Below, in pieces: positions 1 to 8,726 of a stretch of 40,231 nucleotides of DNA. Each line of letters begins with the position of its first letter. The stretch's first letter is position 1. The notes beneath the pieces were generated by a model, which was given only the letters and a program-made list of their open reading frames with translations, made no database searches and was not told where the DNA came from. The stretch covers positions 1 to 40,231 of the forward strand of contig JASMLR010000015.1 of NCBI GenBank assembly GCA_030748575.1, given 5' to 3'. Both the position numbers and the translations under genes were made by a program. This DNA comes from Phycisphaerales bacterium (GTDB taxonomy: Bacteria; Planctomycetota; Phycisphaerae; Phycisphaerales; SM1A02).

Positions 1-30
1 CTGCAACATCCGCAACTAGAACGACATCTC

Positions 31-888
31 TCAGCCGTTGGACACCGAACCGTGCATGCTCAGAATCTGCTCAAGCAGCGTCGTTCCGCTGCGAGGCATG
101 CCGACGATGTACAGCGGCTTCCATTCAAATGTCTTGTCTGATCGCGTAAGCGCCTGGACGAGATCCCTGCTGAAGAACGACTGGAGGTTCTGGAGTTCTT
201 CGACCGCTCGATTGCAGTCCCATCCTCGGTAGGGTTCGTGGGCGGCCTCGGCAGCCGCCCAAGCCTCGTCGTAGGCCTTGGCGCGGTCGTACGTCTTGGC
301 GAGCAGGAACCAGGCGGTGGTCTTCTCCGGAATCTGCATGTGCTCGCTGGCGAAGTCGTCCCGCTGATCGATGTAGCCGCGAAGCAGCGCAACCCCTTCA
401 TCAAATCGCTTCTCCTGCAGGAGGATCTCGGCCTCGGTGTATTGCTTGACCAATCGAACGCCCAACTCGTCCTCGGGAATGCGGCTCAGCAGGGCTCTGG
501 CGGCCTCGAAGTCGAGTGATCGCATGTACATTTCGGCAACCAGCACTTGCGTACGCGGCTTGCGATGCGGGGGCACGCGATCCACCAGGCCGATGGCGGT
601 TTCAAGGGCAGCTTCCTGGTCCCCACACTTCTGCAGCAGCACCGGCAGTCCCGCGGCAGCCTTCAGGTCATCGGGGCTCTCCGTGTGGAGTTGCTCGAGG
701 ACTGACCTCGCCGCAATGTAGTCACCCAGTTCCGACAGGGTCTCCGCATACATGTGGCGGAGCGGACGGCTCGTGGGATTCTCCTCAAGGGCTTCACCAA
801 GCCGCTCGTGCGCCATCAGGTGGAGCTTGCGTTGAAGGAGTCCCTGAATGGTCTGCTCGACCGTCTTCGATCGGTGGGGCGGCTTCAT
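31..888 (-). pseudogene. TPR-sulfotransferase, interrupted by an apparent frameshift and cut by the window edge
   Basis: The readable part (285 residues from ATG 886-888) begins with about 230 residues of helical TPR-like repeats. It then enters a sulfotransferase domain at the PAPS-binding loop, GMPRSGTTLLEQIL, followed by SMHGSVSNG and a TGA at 31-33. Proteins of this TPR-sulfotransferase type, common in planctomycetes and marine bacteria, normally have some 200 more residues after this loop, including the 3'-phosphate site. Another reading frame past the stop gives LRDVVLVADVA with no stop to base 1, so a single-base indel near base 31 is likely, either a mutation or an end-of-sequence error. 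The predicted role is sulfate transfer from PAPS to an unknown acceptor. No Shine-Dalgarno precedes the start; TACTAT lies 7 bases upstream. It diverges from the trigger factor gene. Confidence 0.75.
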
Positions 889-895
889 GGCCTCT

Positions 896-901
896 ATAGT
901 A
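896..901 (-). promoter_or_regulatory. Putative -10 hexamer TACTAT for a leaderless TPR-sulfotransferase mRNA
   Basis: On the minus strand TACTAT ends 7 bases before ATG 886-888, so transcription would start at or just before the start codon. I see no convincing -35 and no Shine-Dalgarno. Confidence 0.4.
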
Positions 902-960
902 GTGACCGATGTCGACGGGACACGCCGTGTCTCCGACACGCCTATGAAGCAGGAGTGCCC

Positions 961-2223
961 ATGCCCGAGTCCCCAGCCATCAATCCCGATGAGATTCAGG
1001 TCGAGTTGGACCGAGAAGATCCACCCGATCGGTTCTACACGATCACCATGCCCGCCCACTGCGTGGTGCAGATCACGGAGCGGTTGGACGCGGCTGGCGA
1101 GCCGCACGAAGGAGAGCGGCTTCGCAAGCTGCTGACCACCATCTGCATCGAGGAGGCGGTCGGTCGGTTGGAGATCGAGTCGCTCTGGGGCCCGGCCCCG
1201 ATGGCCCCTGAAGGCGAGCCGGGAGATCCGACCAAAGGCGATTTCATCGTCCGGGTGGCCATCGATGAACGTCCTGAAGTCGCGTGGCCCGCATGGAACT
1301 CGTTCAACTTTGAGCGGCCATGCATGGACATTTCCGACGCCATGGTGGAGGCCGAACTCACGGAGCAGCGTCTGAACGCAGGCGAGCGATCCGAGACGCC
1401 CGGCCCGCTGGCGGTCGGGGAGGAGGCCGCCTGCGAAGTGTGCGTGACGCCCGACGGGTCCGCCGGGGCCGAGCAGCCTTTCACGTCGACCATTCGAATC
1501 CCGCCATCCGGCCAGCCGGCCATGGTGGAGGGCCGGCCGCTCCCCGGCTTGGCCGAGCAGCTCATTGGCGCGGGTGTAGGCGACACCGTCGAGGCGGTGT
1601 GCCCCGGCGCGGGACCCGGGGGTGGCCCGCTGCGGGTGACTGCACAGATCCAGCAGGCCTGGCGGGTCACACCCTCGACGATCGAGGAAGTGGTGACGGC
1701 GCTGGGCATGCCCAACGAGGCGATTCTGCGGATGAACATCCGGACCTCCATGGAGGCTCGCTTCAAGGATGCGCAGCGTGCCCATCTGGTCGACCAGGTC
1801 TTCACCGCGCTGGCCGAGCAGGTTGACATACCGATCTCCAACCGGATTCTGGCGGTGCGTCTGCGTGAGCGGGCCGGGCAGATGGCCCAGAAGCTTCAGG
1901 CAGCGGGTCACTCCCGCGAGGAGACGATCGAGATCATGAAGGACGCGGGGCCGGAGCAGGAGGCGATCACCCGCAGCCACCTGAAGCGGAATGCCATTGT
2001 CAATCTGATCCGTCCGGTCTTTGAACTTGGCATCGCCGAGCAGGACGTGGCGGCCGAGATTCAGAAACTGGCCGCAGCCCAGGGGCGGCGTCCCGAGGAT
2101 CTCCGCAAGGAGATTGTGGACGCCAACCAGATTGACATGGTGGCCAACCGCGTCTTCGAGCAGAAGATTGCCGACCGAATCCTTGCTGAGGCCACGGTGG
2201 TCGACGTGCCGGTTGCGTCATGA
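961..2223 (+). CDS. tig: Divergent trigger factor-like chaperone
   Basis: A 420-residue cytoplasmic protein with the length and order of trigger factor: an N-terminal domain, a central FKBP-like segment (about 140-230, VGEEAAC to QIQQAW) and a helical SurA-like C-terminal arm (about 235-400, with MNIRTSMEAR and VDQVFTALAEQ). Trigger factor binds nascent chains at the ribosomal exit tunnel. The N-terminal domain here is strongly divergent: I cannot find the GFRxGK signature that docks on ribosomal protein L23, and the FKBP segment is degenerate. The linker DERPEVAWPAWNSFNFERP does match the usual link between domains. The start is ATG 961, with AGGAG at 951-955; in-frame codons further upstream run into the divergent gene. 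The stop overlaps the next start as ATGA. No clpP or clpX follows, unlike many bacteria. Confidence 0.75.
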   Translation: MPESPAINPDEIQVELDREDPPDRFYTITMPAHCVVQITERLDAAGEPHEGERLRKLLTTICIEEAVGRLEIESLWGPAPMAPEGEPGDPTKGDFIVRVAIDERPEVAWPAWNSFNFERPCMDISDAMVEAELTEQRLNAGERSETPGPLAVGEEAACEVCVTPDGSAGAEQPFTSTIRIPPSGQPAMVEGRPLPGLAEQLIGAGVGDTVEAVCPGAGPGGGPLRVTAQIQQAWRVTPSTIEEVVTALGMPNEAILRMNIRTSMEARFKDAQRAHLVDQVFTALAEQVDIPISNRILAVRLRERAGQMAQKLQAAGHSREETIEIMKDAGPEQEAITRSHLKRNAIVNLIRPVFELGIAEQDVAAEIQKLAAAQGRRPEDLRKEIVDANQIDMVANRVFEQKIADRILAEATVVDVPVAS

Positions 2224-3641
2224 GTGTGCGGGGCCTCATTCTTCTGGTGTTGGGCGTGGGAGCAGTCATGGCGGGCTGCGAGCAGCCGCCGGTGGACGTT
2301 GCGGTCCCGGACCTCACCAAGGCCGACCCACTGGTCGAGGCCGCGGTGGTCAGGGCTGCGGACCATGTGGCGGCCTCGGGCGGCGGCCCGGAGGCGTGGG
2401 CCGAGTATGGACGCGTGCTCTATGGCAACGGATTCAATGAGGACGCGTTGCAGGCATTCAGCAACTCGATCGCGGTCGATCCTGCCCAGCCGCGGGTTGT
2501 GTACGTGCGATCGCTGGTACACAGGGCAAACTTTGACCGGGAGGCCGCGCTCGCCGACGCGGTCCGAGCCATCGAGTTGGCTGGCCCGGAGTTGACAGCC
2601 GACCAGGTGCACCTCCTCTGGCGAGCCGCGTGGATGGCCATGGAAGCTGCGGAGTTCGAGCGGGCCGCTGCCATGCTTGATCGAGCCGCCGCCACGGCCC
2701 CCGGGGATGTCAACACCCAGCGGGTGCGGGCCCGGCTGCATCTTGAGTTGGGCCAGGCCGAGGAAGGCCTCGCTGCGCTGGCGCCGCTGATCCGGGCCGA
2801 CCCAGGCAATAGCGACCTCAAGTGGTTGCAGTCACGGCTGCTTCGGGCGGCGGGCCGGGCCGAGGAGGCTCAGACCGCGGCCACAGGCTCCAGCGAGCGG
2901 ACGCCCGTGTACACCGATCCCTGGGCTGTCTGGGCCATGGGCCGCAAGACTGGCATTGGCGTTGAACGCGACCGGGCCCTGCGGTTGGCTGGAGCAGGCC
3001 GGCATCACGAAGCGCGGCGGATTCTGCAGACATTGAAGGATGTTGAAGCAGACCCACGCACGGTGGGATTTCTGGAGGCCCGGCTTCGGTTGGCGCGTGG
3101 TGAGCGTGGGTCTGCGGCCGCGGCGCTGACCAGACTGGTGGAGGAGTACCCCGACTGGGCGCCGCCTCATCACGAACTTGGCCGAGTGATGCTGGCGCGG
3201 CCGGCCGGCGGTGGGCGGCCGCCCGACGTGGATGTGGACCGCGCTGTCACGCTGCTGGAGCGGTCGGTCGAGTTGGATCCGTCCTCGGCCATCGCCCGCT
3301 TCACGCTCGCGCAGGCCTACGCCGCCCGCAGACGATTCGGGGAGGCTGTGTCGGAACTCCAGGCCTGTATCGAATTGGTCCCTGCGAATCGGGCATGGCA
3401 CTCGGCGCTGGCCGCGTCTCAACTCTCCGGCGGCGATCCCGAGGCCGCGCTGAGGACGATCGACCTGGCGGAGGGCATCTTTGGTGGCGATGAACCCGTG
3501 CAGGCGCTCGTCGTGCGGGTGCGGGCAAGTTCCAGACTGGGCGACAAGATCGCTGCAGCAGACGCCCTGGCCCGACTTCAGGTCGCGGCGCCGAACCACC
3601 CGGCGCTCCCGGTGCTGCAGCGGCTGGTGCAGAAGCCGTAA
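2220..3641 (+). CDS. TPR-repeat lipoprotein
   Basis: The 473-residue product starts with a hydrophobic signal ending VMAGC at residues 15-19, a lipobox-like site with Met at -3, so it is probably acylated at Cys19 and anchored in a membrane facing the periplasm. The rest is TPR-like helical pairs, for example AWAEYGRVLYGNGFNEDAL, PPHHELGRVMLARP and IARFTLAQAYAARRRFGEA. TPR arrays are scaffolds for protein binding, and no catalytic motif is visible. ATG overlaps the trigger factor stop (ATGA, 2220-2223), which implies translational coupling and perhaps a shared role in handling exported proteins (inference). It converges on the AlkP-fold gene across 132 bp. Confidence 0.75.
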   Translation: MSVRGLILLVLGVGAVMAGCEQPPVDVAVPDLTKADPLVEAAVVRAADHVAASGGGPEAWAEYGRVLYGNGFNEDALQAFSNSIAVDPAQPRVVYVRSLVHRANFDREAALADAVRAIELAGPELTADQVHLLWRAAWMAMEAAEFERAAAMLDRAAATAPGDVNTQRVRARLHLELGQAEEGLAALAPLIRADPGNSDLKWLQSRLLRAAGRAEEAQTAATGSSERTPVYTDPWAVWAMGRKTGIGVERDRALRLAGAGRHHEARRILQTLKDVEADPRTVGFLEARLRLARGERGSAAAALTRLVEEYPDWAPPHHELGRVMLARPAGGGRPPDVDVDRAVTLLERSVELDPSSAIARFTLAQAYAARRRFGEAVSELQACIELVPANRAWHSALAASQLSGGDPEAALRTIDLAEGIFGGDEPVQALVVRVRASSRLGDKIAAADALARLQVAAPNHPALPVLQRLVQKP

Positions 3642-3773
3642 GGACGCGGCCGCACCTGATACCTGCAGCAGTTCGCGGAACCGACGGCCGGCGCGGTGAC
3701 ACCAAACAGGTGGGCGTATAGGGAGCGGGGGTCGGCATGCCGCGAACCACCTTCCCGCGGGGCTCCTCGCGCG

Positions 3774-5255
3774 TTACTGCCCGGCGGCAGCGCGAACGTC
3801 GGCGTCGGCGGGATGCTGCCGGAGCAGGGCCCGTGAAAGGGTGTCAGCCGCCTGCCTGTCGCCGCATGCCTTCAGGATCTTGAGCCTGAGCAGTGCCCAG
3901 GCCTTGGGGCCGCCCGGGCCTCCGACGCCCCCCAAAGCAGCCCGGGCGTCCTGAGGCTGGCCGGCAAGCAGCAGGTGGCGGGCCAACGCCAGGCGGTCGG
4001 CGGCGGTTGCGCTCCCCGTCTGCATCGCCCGCTCCAACGCCGCCCGGCCTACCTCGGCGCGCCCGACGCGGAGGCACAGTCTGCCAAAGGGACCAGGCAT
4101 GGTGTCAAAGGGAAGGTCTTCGGGATCGATCGACTCAAGCGACCGCGCCGCGGCCTCCGGGTCCGTCGGCGCGGCCAGCATCGCCGCTGCCAGGTAGGCA
4201 AGCGGGGTGTCCGGGAACCGAGTGGTGCAGCGGTCGGCAGCGGTTGGCACATCGCCCTGATCACCCTGCTGAAACGCCGCCAGCAGTGCCATCCAGCACT
4301 CCGGCTGGTCACCGCGAACGGACGCGAGGTCTTCCGCGATGCTGGCGAGCCGCTCCCAGTCGCGCCGAATGAATGCGTACCGGCTCAGGCAGGTCAAGCG
4401 GCGAATCTGCACGCCGCGAAGCAGCGCAGCATCCGGCGCGTCAGGGGCCTCGGGCCATTGGAGCGTCTGTCCCGCGCTCAGGCGTGCGATGGGCCTGCTC
4501 GCCGCGTCGACGGGCGGAAGGTCAAGGCCGGGCAGTGGCCCGACCCCGCAGCCCAGAGGCAGTGTGCTGCCGACCAGCCGCCGGACGTTGCCGCCGACGG
4601 AAGACAGCGTGGTGCGGGCCGTGGCAGGTGATTCGCCCTCGGCCCCGCCAACCACTAGGAGGACGTGCTGCCTGGCGCGGGAGCCGCGATGCAGGATGAG
4701 CCCCACGGTGTCTGGCGGCGTGCTGGCGAAGACGGCGTCGATGGCTGCGGCCAGTGGGGCCGGGTCCTGGGTGTGCCTCGCGTCCGGGTCCAGCCCGGCC
4801 AGCGCCAGGGCCACCACGCGAACGTCGGCCCGGGCCGCTGCTTCGGCCATCATCTGAATGCCCGCAAGGCTCCGCTCGCCCGGCGCGGCGCCGGAGGTCG
4901 TGAGTCGGTTTTCGCTGGGCAGGTCCGGATCCTCGTCGGTCGCCGGCCAGTCGATGGTGACCGTCGCGCGGGCCAGATCGGCTTCACTCCAGAAAGCGGG
5001 GAACCGTCGGTGCGCGGCCGTGGGCGGGACCAAGTCGCCATCGCGCCCGGGCACGAGGTCGGTCACGATGTCATGCATCAATGGGCTGACGCCGGTGACG
5101 ATGGTGGTCGCCACGCCTGCCAGCGGTGTCAGGGGGGACCGGACGGGGATGGTGCGAGCGGATCGCCCTCCGATGGCCTCGGGCGAGGCGTCCCACAGGG
5201 GCCCGTTCGCGGCAATCAGGATGGTGAGCGGAGAGGTGCGTGCGGTGCCCGACAT
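3774..5255 (-). CDS. Degenerate alkaline-phosphatase-superfamily domain fused to TPRs
   Basis: 493 residues. Residues 1-240 follow the outline of the AlkP/phosphodiesterase fold: an opening strand ILIAANGPLWD where active members read like xxIGxDGADWD, then GVATTIVTGVSPLMHDI matching the block TxxATGxxPxxHGI, then a strand LLVVGGAEGES where active members read like VVSDHGF. The first metal Asp, the nucleophile Ser/Thr position and the late Asp-His pair all look replaced, so it may be a non-catalytic fold; this is a by-eye alignment. Residues from about 285 are TPR-like helices. There is no signal peptide, so it is probably cytoplasmic. I chose ATG 5253-5255 because TATACT lies 9 bases upstream; a GTG at 5307-5309 is an alternative adding 18 residues. 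It is the last gene after the cytochrome/FG-GAP/TPR gene and may be co-transcribed with it. Confidence 0.65.
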   Translation of the reverse strand: MSGTARTSPLTILIAANGPLWDASPEAIGGRSARTIPVRSPLTPLAGVATTIVTGVSPLMHDIVTDLVPGRDGDLVPPTAAHRRFPAFWSEADLARATVTIDWPATDEDPDLPSENRLTTSGAAPGERSLAGIQMMAEAAARADVRVVALALAGLDPDARHTQDPAPLAAAIDAVFASTPPDTVGLILHRGSRARQHVLLVVGGAEGESPATARTTLSSVGGNVRRLVGSTLPLGCGVGPLPGLDLPPVDAASRPIARLSAGQTLQWPEAPDAPDAALLRGVQIRRLTCLSRYAFIRRDWERLASIAEDLASVRGDQPECWMALLAAFQQGDQGDVPTAADRCTTRFPDTPLAYLAAAMLAAPTDPEAAARSLESIDPEDLPFDTMPGPFGRLCLRVGRAEVGRAALERAMQTGSATAADRLALARHLLLAGQPQDARAALGGVGGPGGPKAWALLRLKILKACGDRQAADTLSRALLRQHPADADVRAAAGQ

Positions 5256-5264
5256 CGTCGCGGC

Positions 5265-5270
5265 AGTATA
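5265..5270 (-). promoter_or_regulatory. Putative -10 hexamer TATACT before the AlkP-TPR gene
   Basis: TATACT on the minus strand is 9 bases upstream of ATG 5253-5255, giving a leaderless or almost leaderless transcript. It is five of six to TATAAT; no clear -35 is seen. Confidence 0.45.
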
Positions 5271-5333
5271 GGAGGCGGGGAGCGGTTCCCCGCAGAACGG
5301 CGGACTCACCGTCGCCGCCGCGTGTGCATGTCA

Positions 5334-8300
5334 CTACTGTCCCGCCCCTTCGAGGGCCTCCAGCGTCTGCCGGGCGCGGGTGAAGTCCGGCCGCAGCCGA
5401 ACGGCTTCCCTGAGCGCTTCGATGGCGGCCTGTGGATCGCCGCCGGCCCGGAGCGCTGCGGCGAGGTGGAACCAGCCGATCGCCAGATTCGGATCGATCG
5501 TCACGGCGGTGGAAAGCGTGCGGCGGGCCTCGTCGAGCCGCCCGAGTTGCAGCAGCGCGTATCCCCAGGCAGTGTGCCGTCGACCGGAGGGTTCGCCATG
5601 TTCGGCGCCGAACTGAAGGTGCGGAAGTGCTTCGTCATATCGCTTCCGGCCCAGCAGCACGTTGCCGTACCGAAACTGCGCCATGGGATCGCTCGGAAGC
5701 AGGTCGGCGGCGGCGGCGTACGCGGCAACAGCCTCTGCGAACTGTCCTTCCGCCTTGGCAGCAGCGGCATACTGGGTGAGCCAGTGCGCCCGAAGCGGGT
5801 CTTCAAAGCTTGCGCTGAAGGCGGAGTCCCGCGGAACCTCAACGCCTCGCCTGAAGAATGTCAATGCCCCGGCGTGATCACCGGAGGCCGCTCGCATCTG
5901 CCCGAGGTGGAAGAGCGACGGGGCGTGCCGGGGGAAGGCCTCGATGATGGCGAGCCACTCTGCGTTGGCTTCCTGACCGCGTCCAATCAGAGACGCCGCC
6001 CACGCCCGCCTGGACCGCACCTCAAGGTCGTCCGGCCGCGCGCGGTAGGCGGCGTCCAGCAGCGAGAACGCCTCGTCGATGGAGGCCTTCGTGGCGCGTC
6101 CGGGGCCGAGCAGCAGATTCGCCATCGCCACGGCAGCGTCCGTGTCTTCGGGGGCCGTGCGCATCGCATGCCGCAGCCATCGCTCAGCCTCGGCATGTCG
6201 GCCACGGATCACCGCGATCTGGGCTCGGTTGACCAGCGGCTCGGCGGTCAGGCTGCGTTCAAGCAACTCATCCCGCCACCGGTCGACCGGCTGCAAGCCC
6301 ATGTCAAAGGCCGCGACCGGGGGCTCCACCTCCAGACCAAGGGCCGCCCGGGCCTCAGCCCGCAGGGCAGCGGCGGTTGGCGCCGCGGTCGAAGCGAGCA
6401 GCGTCTCCACCTGGTGCCAGTCACCTCGAGCGGCTGCAATGCGGGCCCGCCCGATGATTGCCTCATCGCACTCGCCGGCCCGGAGCCAGGCGTGTTCTGC
6501 TTCCGAGTGATCGCCGCGGTTGAAGTGCAGCGCGGCCAGCCGCAGGTGAAGGGGCACATAGTCCTCGGCCAGCGTGGCAGCACGCAGGAAGTGCTGCAGC
6601 GCCTCCTCGGATCGCCCGACATCGAGGTCCAGCAGGCCCCGGAAGTACGGCCAGCGGCCACGCTCCGGCTGGGCGGCCTCCGCCTCGGCGTAGGCAGCAT
6701 CGGCCGCGGCGGTCTGGCCGTTGGCCTGCAGGATCATGCCTCGGGCGCCTGGCGTCGCGGCCGCGTCCGCGGCAGTCTGCACCGCAGCGGGAAGGGCGGG
6801 GGAGGCAGGTGCCAGAGGCGGCGCAGCGCCAAGCCCCTCGTTGCTCCACGCGACGATCCGCTGCACCCTGTCCATCGGCGGATAGAGCGCCATGCCACCG
6901 GCCACCAGATCCGGCCGGCCATCTCCGTTGAGATCTCCGGCGGCGAGCGTGACCAGGTGCGTCGGATCCGTGTCCAGATCCCCAGCGGCAAACCGGCCTT
7001 CGCCATCCTGGGCCCACCACCTCAAACTCGGCGGCGAGCCCTCACTCCATCGGGCGAACTCGCTCACCGCCGCAATGTCCATGTCGCCGTCCCCGTCCAG
7101 GTCCGCAATCGTGGGCCCATAGGCGCCGTCAAACTGACCGAGCCGATGGAACGCGAACTGGTGTCCGCCACGGTTCTCGAGCCACTGCACTCCATGCGTC
7201 GGGAGCGGGCGGTAGCCCACCGACACGAATGCGTCGCCATTGGCCCACGCGATGTCGATGTCGCCGTCGCCGTCGATGTCTCCTGTGTCAATGCCGCTGC
7301 TGGAGAAGTCCGGATCTGCAACGTCATGGAGTACGAGAGGTGTGAACCCCCCGGCTCCGTCGTTGATGAACCCCTGAACCGTTTCCCACTCCTGCGAGAA
7401 GAGCACGACGATGTCGAGATCTCCGTCCCCGTCCAGATCAACGACCGGGCTGTGGATGGCGCCCGATCGGTCCATGAGATGGTGGCTCTGGAAGTCCCAG
7501 TGACCGCGGTTCTCCATCCAGCGGACTTCGCCCTGCACATACCCGAACTGGGCCACGGCGAGGTCTGGATCGCCGTCGCCGTCCAGGTCGCCGGCGCGGG
7601 CATCGGTCACGCGGCGGATGCCCTCGATCAGGACGTGGGGCACGAATGCTTCATCGACCTGCTCCAGCACCAGGACGCGGCCGATCAGTGCATTGGAAGG
7701 CAGCATGACGCCCATGTCCGACACGATGACGTCGAGGTCGCCGTCTCCGTCCATGTCGGCTGTGTCCACGTGGACCGGCGCCGGGATCTCCCCGCCGATG
7801 GGCCGCTCTGTAAACACGCCCGCCGGACCTTGCTGCAGCAGAAACACGCCGTGCCGCGCTACATCACACGCCAGGATGTCCATGAGCCCGTCGCCATTGA
7901 CGTCCCGGGGGAGCACGTGGGCGATGAGGGCGTGCTCGCCGGCTGCGGGCCCCTGGCCGAGCGGCCGGGCCAGCGAGAGTTGGAGCGGTGGCGGCAGATC
8001 GGGGGCCGGATCATCGGGCGGGATGATGACATAGGGGGCACCGCCCATGCGTTCTGCGGCGACCGCCGGAAGTTCCTGTTGCGCGAACGTCGCGATGTCA
8101 ACGGCGCCCTGCAGGTCGCCGCCGGTTCGCGCCCACCCGGGCATGACCGATCCGGGCGCTCCGAAGCGAATGCGATGCAGAAGCCGCGCCGGATCATCGT
8201 CGGCCATGGTGCCGATCCACGCCGGATGTTGAGGTGAGCCGAAGTTCAGCCAGGCGCCCTCCGGGCCATGGCACGTGACGCACTGCAGCCCGCCCGATGC

Positions 8301-8726
8301 GCCGCTTCGGAAGAGCGAAGCGCCGGCAGTGGGGTTGCCGGTGAAGCGGCCAGCGGCGTCCAGCCACGCAGACGCTTCGATGTGGCTTTCTGTCGTGAGG
8401 TACGCCCGAAGGTCGGCGATGTCGGCGCGGGTCAGCCCGAGGCCACCGAAACCGTGCTCCGCGGCAACGGCGTGTTCAAAGGCCGCAGCGTCATCTCCTG
8501 GCAGCAAGGACCCGCTCCACCCGTGGCACTGGCTGCAGCGGAACGACTCCGGCCCCTGCAGCCCGCTGCCGCTCGCGAGCGGATGGGTGCCTGTTGGGCG
8601 CGGGGCGCCCGACTCAAGCCACCAGGTGTCCCACAGCCTTCCGCCGCGGACCGCGTCGGCCGCCCAGGCAGGCATCGCCAGGGCCAGAAGGGCCAGTGCT
8701 GCGGTGGAGGTGCCGCGCCGGCTCAT
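5334..8726 (-). CDS. Secreted cytochrome c / FG-GAP propeller / TPR fusion protein
   Basis: 1130 residues. A signal peptide (MSRRGTSTAALALLALAMPAW, likely cut after AWA near residue 22) is followed by two c-type heme sites: CSQCH at 64-68 and CVTCH at 149-153. A Met in GSVMPGWA could be an axial ligand. Residues about 265-620 hold at least seven FG-GAP/VCBS calcium loops such as DVNGDGLMD, DMDGDGDLD, DLDGDGDPD, DIDGDGDID and DLNGDGRPD, which build a beta-propeller. Residues about 680-1130 are TPRs (for example AQFRYGNVLLGRKRYDEAL). It is exported and probably periplasmic, with electron-transfer potential plus two binding scaffolds; the substrate is unknown. Its ATG overlaps the upstream CrcB stop (ATGA, 8723-8726). 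The reverse strand is open over a long stretch here, but that is a shadow. Confidence 0.85.
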   Translation of the reverse strand: MSRRGTSTAALALLALAMPAWAADAVRGGRLWDTWWLESGAPRPTGTHPLASGSGLQGPESFRCSQCHGWSGSLLPGDDAAAFEHAVAAEHGFGGLGLTRADIADLRAYLTTESHIEASAWLDAAGRFTGNPTAGASLFRSGASGGLQCVTCHGPEGAWLNFGSPQHPAWIGTMADDDPARLLHRIRFGAPGSVMPGWARTGGDLQGAVDIATFAQQELPAVAAERMGGAPYVIIPPDDPAPDLPPPLQLSLARPLGQGPAAGEHALIAHVLPRDVNGDGLMDILACDVARHGVFLLQQGPAGVFTERPIGGEIPAPVHVDTADMDGDGDLDVIVSDMGVMLPSNALIGRVLVLEQVDEAFVPHVLIEGIRRVTDARAGDLDGDGDPDLAVAQFGYVQGEVRWMENRGHWDFQSHHLMDRSGAIHSPVVDLDGDGDLDIVVLFSQEWETVQGFINDGAGGFTPLVLHDVADPDFSSSGIDTGDIDGDGDIDIAWANGDAFVSVGYRPLPTHGVQWLENRGGHQFAFHRLGQFDGAYGPTIADLDGDGDMDIAAVSEFARWSEGSPPSLRWWAQDGEGRFAAGDLDTDPTHLVTLAAGDLNGDGRPDLVAGGMALYPPMDRVQRIVAWSNEGLGAAPPLAPASPALPAAVQTAADAAATPGARGMILQANGQTAAADAAYAEAEAAQPERGRWPYFRGLLDLDVGRSEEALQHFLRAATLAEDYVPLHLRLAALHFNRGDHSEAEHAWLRAGECDEAIIGRARIAAARGDWHQVETLLASTAAPTAAALRAEARAALGLEVEPPVAAFDMGLQPVDRWRDELLERSLTAEPLVNRAQIAVIRGRHAEAERWLRHAMRTAPEDTDAAVAMANLLLGPGRATKASIDEAFSLLDAAYRARPDDLEVRSRRAWAASLIGRGQEANAEWLAIIEAFPRHAPSLFHLGQMRAASGDHAGALTFFRRGVEVPRDSAFSASFEDPLRAHWLTQYAAAAKAEGQFAEAVAAYAAAADLLPSDPMAQFRYGNVLLGRKRYDEALPHLQFGAEHGEPSGRRHTAWGYALLQLGRLDEARRTLSTAVTIDPNLAIGWFHLAAALRAGGDPQAAIEALREAVRLRPDFTRARQTLEALEGAGQ

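Noticed and set aside
754-960. Upstream in-frame extension of the trigger factor gene
   Set aside because: It lies over the divergent gene's coding sequence; ATG 961 has a good Shine-Dalgarno.
889-1980. Minus-strand extension of the TPR-sulfotransferase frame upstream of 888
   Set aside because: It is antisense to the trigger factor gene; TPR similarity begins only after ATG 886-888.
4665-8237. Very long open frame on the plus strand (about 1190 codons)
   Set aside because: It is antisense to the cytochrome/FG-GAP/TPR gene and the AlkP-TPR gene. Its product lacks recognisable domains and is rich in Arg/Gly/His as expected for a shadow of GC-rich DNA.
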